64,000 nt of DNA from Akebia trifoliata (lineage: Eukaryota > Streptophyta > Magnoliopsida > Ranunculales > Lardizabalaceae), in contig CM030711.1 of assembly GCA_017979445.1 (NCBI GenBank), positions 40,719,560 to 40,783,559 of the forward strand, written 5' to 3'. Numbering within the stretch: position 1 is the stretch's first letter; each line of letters starts with the position of its first letter. The notes under the pieces are model-generated. The model saw nothing but the letters and a program-made list of their open reading frames with translations, had not been told where the DNA came from and ran no database searches. Positions 46,901 through 54,955 of this stretch are shown piece after piece. Made by a program: the position numbers and the translations under genes.

Positions 46901-49900
46901 GAGAGAGACAGAGATAGAGGGGTAAATTGAGAGAGAGACTGTGAGAGAGAGATGGAGAGGTCAATTGATCGAGAGAGAGAAAGAAATAGCAAGGTTGATC
47001 GAGAGAGAGACTGTGAGAGAGAGATGGAGAGGTTGATCAGGAGAGACAGTGAGAGAGAGATAGAGGGAAAGAGAGAGAGATGAGATCAAGAGAGAGATAG
47101 TGAGAGAGAGATCGATAAAGAGACTGAAAACATGGTCGAAAGGCAACAAAATTTTGGGATTTAAAATTCGTCGGGCTAGGCCCAACAAATTTTTTGATTA
47201 AAATTTGGGATTTTCACGTAGTGTGCACAAAATCATATTATTTAGAGTCGTGATGAATGCACGCAATTTTGGTACATGTTTGACATGGCAAGGGCACAAA
47301 ACTATAGATCTTTTTCATCAAGATACACATGAAAAAGATGTGTGGTTCTGTGCCCTTGCCATGTTAGCTGCATACCCAAATCGCATGCATCCAACGTTAT
47401 TATATTATTTAGGATTAGAAGATCAAAGTACTAAGGGTAATTATGTTGCACTGTATTAAGTTGAGTCGTGATAAGTTGACTCCCCTACATACTAAAACTA
47501 CTCTCTTGACGTGGAATGTGCTAGAATCATATATTTTATGCCTCGGGATACACATCTGCACATCCCCATAAATATGTGCAGTTGTGTATCCCAAGGGAAA
47601 AAAGATCTATGATTCTAGCACATGCCACATCAAGAGAGTATTTTCAGTATGCTATGTGGGGGAGTCAGAAAATCATTACTCTATTAAGTTGGATGGAGAT
47701 AGATTGAATCATGTTGATGTATTTCGGGTAGTTATATAACTAAATATATTCCACTTCCACTATGTGAAAACTGAAAATTTTGATAGGAAAATTTGACAGG
47801 CCCAAGGCCACAAATTTTAGAAAGCCAATTTTGACGGCCTATGGCCGTTAAAATTTTTGATAATCCCCAATTCAATGGTTTAAAGCCATCAAATTTCTCC
47901 CCATCCTCCATTAATTTAATGGCTTCGGACCGTCAGCAAAGAAAATTTGACAATGAAAATTTTGACGCCTTAGTCCGTCGAATCTTATGAAATTCGAGGG
48001 CCTTAGGCCGTCAAATATAGGCTTTTTTCATTTTGTGTTCTCTATTCAATAACAATCTCATTGGAGATCAAATGCATCCAGATATTCACATAATCTTTAA
48101 TATTTACTTGTTAAGATAGGCTAAACTCATTCTTAAAGCTTTCAAATTAAACACAATTGTTTGTAAGTGTGAGTGCCTAAGTGAGTTATTGTGACTATTA
48201 GGACACTTTGATAAGGCTGACTTGAGCTAGATCACGAGGATTAGCTGGAGTGCCGAATGGGCACTCGATAACAAGGGGATAGGTCAATGCACCCGGCTTT
48301 GTTGAGCACAATGATCTCATGTGCTGTCTTTCTGTTGGTAGTGTTGACACTGCTGACAAATATTTACTCAATTTAAATCCATTGAGTTGCACTCCTACCT
48401 AATTGATTTTTTTTTTGATTGATAAGCTGGGGTTAAAGGGACCCCTACCTAAAAAACACTACTAACGAGTGTAGATACAAGATAAATCATCTGCTACTAA
48501 TTGTTAATTCATCAAATATCATTCTCTCAGCTTTTTTCTTGACACAACAAAACAATCCAATTCTTTCAAATCTTCATGTGGTCTCGCTGTTCACCATCCA
48601 AATTTTTTCAAACTGATCAAGATCTGAAAATAAAAAAGATAAAAATGGTTTACAATCCTTATCCCTTCGTCCTAACTACAACAAAATGCAATTCTCAATT
48701 CATTAGCTTAAAAGCTTTTTGCGATGCTATCAATTATAGCCAATCTAAACTCTCATTGAGGACCTGCTTAGAGGTTGCACACATGCTTTGGATGTACCAG
48801 TGGCATGGTGATAGAGAATGACGGCCAAGCTTATCGACATTCATTGCATTAGAAAGATCTCTTTTGTTAGCTAAAACCAGTAGAAAGACATCTCACAACT
48901 CATCCTCATTTAATCCTTGCCAAACACACTCCATTGTCACAATAATCAACAATCTACATTGCCAATTCCATTACTATTGTCAAGCAACTCCAAGACTTAC
49001 TTTCCAAGGAATTGGGCCCACTACATCCAAGCCTTTCACTAGTGGTTGCCACATCCAAACTTCTCTTTCACGTTTGCTTATTGATTCCAAATTTCATCTT
49101 ATCTCCAAATCAGTCCTAGCTTACTTAGGGATTTGATTAATCAAGACCCAGAGCCCATTGATTCATATTGAGCCCAATTTTCATTTTAAGGCCCAATTGA
49201 AGCCATTTCCAATGACCAACCCACGATGGAGCGTGCCCTGTTTATAATCCATTATTGTAAACCATTTGGATAATTTCATCACTCTCGAATTAGAATCCTT
49301 TGGTTTTGATTTAGCCTAAACCAATAATGGCCCAATCAAGGCCTATATGAGTTGAGCATATTATTCTTCGTCTTCTAGAAACATTGGTACATCATACATC
49401 TTCTTTTTTTAATTAACAACAAATGAGGAGAAACACTTTTTTTAATCAAGAAACATAATTGGCAACCAGATCCATAAACAAATTAGTGATGATCTCCAAC
49501 AAGCACAATAGATGTTTTTGACTACTTATCAACAATCGATTCTTGGCCCAAAGGGCATTTTTAATCAATTGTACGTTCTCTATTTAAAGGGATATGCGAT
49601 TATGTTATAGTAATTTTTATGCAATGCAATTGATGATGATTAATAGAGGTTTTAGAGAGAGAAGCTCTGGGATTTTCTAGAAGGAGAAAGTTTGTGAGGT
49701 TGCTTGGGGTGGCTCTATACTTAAGATCGATTTCTAGGAACTTCATAGCCCTTGGGGGACTGCCCCCCTAACTGTTGAATGGAAGCCGTGACCGTGTAAG
49801 GAATATATGACTTTTGATCACAACAAGGAGCAATGTGATAACAAGGAAGTGAAGAAAGAAATTCAGAAGGAGAAAGTAGATGACGTGGTTGTGTGATTGG

Positions 49901-52900
49901 GAGGGAAAGATGACGTGTCTGCAAATGTGGCTGTACATGCGGCATATAAGGTTGATGTGGTTGTCCAACTCATTAAAGTTTTTTCGGCTGAAGAGAATAG
50001 TCTAGCTATCATCGCATGTGATAACATGATGGATAAGGATTGTAGCATAACCGAACAACCTAAGGTAGCGCTGAAATTGGCAGCAGTTTCTTCAATTACT
50101 CTCAAATAAAATCAAATCCTGCAGATTTGAATGTGGGCAGGGAATTTGTCAAGGATAAATCTGGTGGGAAACATACTCCTAATGAAATTCGGATAGTCGA
50201 AATCTAAGAAGAGGATCTGTCAAAAAATTTAGTGCAAATCGAAAATCCCTTAGGTGTGTTGGACCCTGATTTGAGGGACAATTATCAAGATGAGAATGTG
50301 GAAATGGGTAGTTTGAATACTTCTGGAATTTGAACCCGAATTGTCAAGTGTAGCAACTCCAGGAAAATATAAAAAAGGAGGCAAGAAGAAGAATAAAATT
50401 GAACCAGTGGTTACTAATAGAATCAGAGGAGACAATTACATTGTTCACTCCAAAGTTGTGAATCTCCACTAAGCTTGCTGAATTGCGAACAATTCAACCA
50501 AATTTATATCGGCAAAAGAGCAAACTCCATATGAACAAAGAATAAACCTGCCCCAATCATCTCTCAAAATCCACCCAAACACCGACCTCCCGTTAGTCAT
50601 TGCTCCATCTGTGTTAACCTTGACAAATTATTCTTGCGGCCGAGACCATCTGCAAAAAAATAGGAATCCTCGCCTGGGGGGTGAAAGATCATATCTCCAG
50701 TTATGTGTTTTTTTACCAATCAGCCTCCGCCATACCTAAATCAGAGTATCGAATAATTAGCTCTTGAATAGTACCATTCAAGATTTGTTTTCGTTCTTAA
50801 AGACTCCTTCAAATATTTTTTTATTCCGTTCCCTCCAAACAAGATAAAAAAGAGCATTAGACGCTGCTTTAACCCAAATGCCAAAAGCTGTCTTGTTATC
50901 ACATGCATTCTCCAAAACCATCATCATCCCTGAGCTTCGTTCCATATTATCAGAAAAAATTTCATACCGTCGCATTACAGATCCCCAAATCCAACCCAAA
51001 AATGTACATTTCCAGAAAATGTGTTCATTAGTCTGCCTATCTTTGCAACAAAGGACACATTTGGACGGAATCATAAATCCTCTCTGCAACAACTTCTCTA
51101 TCGTCATTAGTTTATTTTGGATGGCTAACAATGCATGCATATAATGTCATAAGCTCCTTATGCCAAACAAACCTACTCCATCTAAACTGGTCTTGTTGCT
51201 CATGAATCACATACCAGGCACTTCACACCATGAATTTCCCATCAGCTGTAATATTCCACAACTAGAACAAGAGTTTAACATCATGTGCTTTTGAATTCTT
51301 TTGGAGGGAAGCAAATCGTGTGGCTAATTTTTTGGCTATGTAACTGAGGATGAGTTTGTTCCTCCTCAAGAGCTTGACGTGATTATGCTTGATGATTTAC
51401 CTTGTAATTATCTTCGCTAGCATCATTAACGAAAGGGAGGGATGCCTCAAAACCACGCTTACCGATCAAAAGATAAAAAAAACATTTTACTATAAAATAT
51501 AGCAAGATGCCAAGCATTTCATTATTTAGGATTAGGTCATGTAGTTATGATAGTTGTGTTGCACCGTATTAAGGTGTGAGAATATACTGAATCATGTTGA
51601 TATTGTTTTATAAAGTACATGTATCCGATTTATTTATTTAAAAAAGAATCTCATCAGATCAAATATATCCGGATAATAATTTACATCCTTAATATTTTCA
51701 TATTGTGTGTAGAAAAATACACTAACTGGTGGCACTCTTACGCATGATTTTGATAAAAAATAATAATATGGAATTCTTAGTGTATAGTAGTAATTAGGGC
51801 TAAGCTTCAGTTTTGTGAATATTTATGCATGTATTGTCATTCAAGCTACATAATGTTATTCAGATTTACATTGATGAGTAAAAGGGCTTTGTCATGAGGA
51901 CCCACAACGTGACAAAAGCCTATATTTGACGGCCCAAGGCTGTCGAATTTCATAAATTTCACGGACCAAGACGTCAAAATTTTCGTTGTCAAATTAATTT
52001 TTTTCGATGGACCGAAACCATTAAATTAATGGAGGATGGGAGAAATTTGATGGCTCTAAGCCATCGAATTGGGGATCATAAAAAATTTCAATGGCCATAG
52101 GCCATCAAAATTCTCTTTCTAAAATTTGTGGGTTTTGACCCGTCGAATTTTCTTGTCACAATTTCCAGTTTTCACATAATGATCCATTGCTCATAATGTG
52201 CGCGTGCAAGTGTGTGTGTGTGTGTGTGTTCTTGATGCATGTGTACCCTTTGATGCACCATAGATGTGCTGTGTGATCACATTGTGAGTTGTCTTTTAAA
52301 ATTTAGTTGTTAGAGTTTGGTTTCGAAACTTAATATATAATGGCTTTTCATAGGGAGTAAGTGACGCCTCATGGTGAAACAATATATCTACCCACATTAG
52401 TTACATTAATTATTTTTCTTGTATAACTGCTACTTCTTTTTGAGCTTAAGTAATTATGTTACAATTTTCATTACTTGCTCCCGTAATTGTCCGACAGACC
52501 GTGAATGATGTAATCATCGGGTTAATATATTACATGATTCACTTATACTCATTGAGGACAAAGCAAATTTCAAGCGCCAAACGTATGACCTTACAAGTAA
52601 TGTTCAACAAAAGAATGTTGAAGGGGTATAAAAATATTGATGAAATGGTGAAGGCAAATATATGGGGCAACCAAGTGAGCTGTGTTTATACATCAATGCC
52701 CTCTTATACTCATATTGAAGAAGTTGATCCCCTACATTTCATGTTCAAAGCAAAGGAAGATATGAAGAGAAATAAAAATTCGATGTCTATTTTTCTCCAT
52801 GACGCAATATTGACCACATACAGATGCATTACTGGACAAAAGGTTAGACTTCAATTCTATTTATTAGTAAAAAATTTGGAAGAAATTTTTTCTGCTAAGA

Positions 52901-54910
52901 GTGCGTTTTTTCACTGTAGGGGTTTGCTCAATTTGTCTATAAAAGTTTCAAGAACACAAGTTCCTTGATTTCAAATTTGATTGGTCCTAAGGAGAAAATG
53001 AAATTAGCGAACTGTCCAGTTAGTGGTTTCTATTTCATTGTGACAGGAATACCTCAGGTATTTAATATTCATCTATTATTTCCTTTCTTTTTTATTTCAT
53101 AGAATAATATCTTACATAAGATTCTAATACGTTATTGTTTGAGTTTGATTGTAATTTTTTATGTTAATTAATACTTTAATTAATCTCTCCACTTAAAAAA
53201 TTCATACTAAATAATGATACCTAATATAAATGTGTTTAGTTCCCATCTGATGAACTTCATCATTCACTAAGTTAATTTTACTTGAACTTTCATAGTAAAT
53301 ATCAACTCCATATTGTAGAAAATCAATGTCATTTATAAATCGGCAGCTTGGTTGGGTTCCCTCCAATTGAACTCCACACAAAATGATGCAAATCTGCTTC
53401 CGAGCATAGCAATTTGATATAGCAACACCTCACAGCTCAATGAGGCTTCTAATTCTCTATTGATGGCTTTTCTTGCATAGCTTGAATCCGAATAACAATA
53501 ATTTTATCAAAATCTTTTGTAACAGCAAATCGGAGAGCTTAAATGATAGTGTGTAATTCTATGACCCATTACCATTGCCAATATATGTACTTTTTTTTAA
53601 TCTCTTCAGATCACAACCAGCCCCCACCCCCGCTCCCCTTCCCTCAAAGAAAAAAAGAACAAAAATTCCGACCAAGAGAATCATCCCTTATCTCGTAACC
53701 ATCAAAAAGCACCTTCACATCATCCATAATGTGCCAACGCATTTGAGACTGTTATAGATTGACTTTCCCTCAAAAGAAATTTGTTAGGCTCGCTCCATAT
53801 ATGAGAAATAGTTGTTGCTTATATAGGCCAAACAAAGCATCTCAACAACCTTTCTAGAAAATCGGACACTTTGGAGAATGATAATATTAAACATATCAAA
53901 ATCGAGTATCATCTTAGTGCATTAAAGTTCCTGAAGGATTGACCTATATTCCTTGGATAGATAGATATGGTATGATAGCTAACTTCTTTACAAAAGGACC
54001 TTGGCTAAGAGTTTTCAAAGAGCATGTAATTGATAGTCTTTAATTACGCTAATTGAGTGATGAGTTATCTTCAAATGTTTTTATGTACTGGTTTAATACT
54101 CTCATTGATTATTCATAGTTGGCTATAATAAAAAAAAAATTCTTACACACAAATTTTGTGTCTGTGCTGTGAGAGACAATTTTTGTGTTCATGCAATGAG
54201 AGACAAATTTTGTGGTATAGTGATTTTGTTACTCAACCTGACAGGGTGACTCAAAAATTCAACTGACGTGTACCTGCAAGAACCATAGATTTTCCCTTGA
54301 GATACACTACTACACATCCCCATAAAACATGTGCAGTTGTGTATCTCGAGGGAAAAAATCTACGGTTCTGCACCTGCCACATCAGTGAGTTATTGAGTTA
54401 CCCTGTCAGGTTGAGTTACAAAATCATCACTCAATTTTGAGTCTATGCAATGAGATTATATATGAAGTTGAGACATTTACTGGACAGACCTATCTGTTCA
54501 ATTTTTATTACAAAAACTCCTTACTTTACTAACTTTGTATATATGAAGTAGGACAATATGAGAATGGGCATGAGGGATGTGCATTGCTCTTATGCCACTT
54601 GTAAGAAAGATCAAACTCTTAAGTTCAATTATAGTGCTAATTTGGAGATAGATGAGTTGTCCTACTGTCAAATGGGAATACTTGTACATTCATGATCCAC
54701 TATACAATGAAAATTGAAGTGATACATAATCGAATCCCTTTATACAATGTTATAAAAAATAAAATAATAATAATAAAAGATTACACACTCGACTTTTAAA
54801 GGTTGCAATACTAACAGAAGCTTTTTCTAAAACTTACTAGTTATACGTGCAGAGAAAGTAAGAAAATTTTAAACTTCCTATAATAATAATAATAAATATT
54901 TAATTAATTA

Positions 54911-54955
<45 letters not shown>

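Larger units (their letters stand above)
28950..52497 (+). other. WSD intron 1 (23.5 kb, transposon-filled)
   Basis: Runs from GTAAGT at 28950 to ..TGTCCGACAG at 52497. Contents in order: short CACTA MITE; GH31 and TOPLESS antisense fragments; 11.4-kb gypsy element with nested solo LTR and MITE; the rest of the TOPLESS fragment; tRNA-like SINE candidate; GA-rich tract; two MULE MITEs; CACTA MITE; LINE tail; ARF fragment; LINE pieces; CACTA MITE. Phase and protein continuity across it support one intron; splicing itself is inferred. Confidence 0.75.

Noticed and set aside
46720..47188. Ser/Leu/Arg-rich minus ORFs resembling SR proteins
   Set aside because: Translation of a degenerate GA/GATC repeat; no RNA-recognition domain.
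49721..50105. Overlapping minus ORFs of 66-80 codons
   Set aside because: No family resemblance; shadows of the plus-strand coding-like stretch at 49881-50460.
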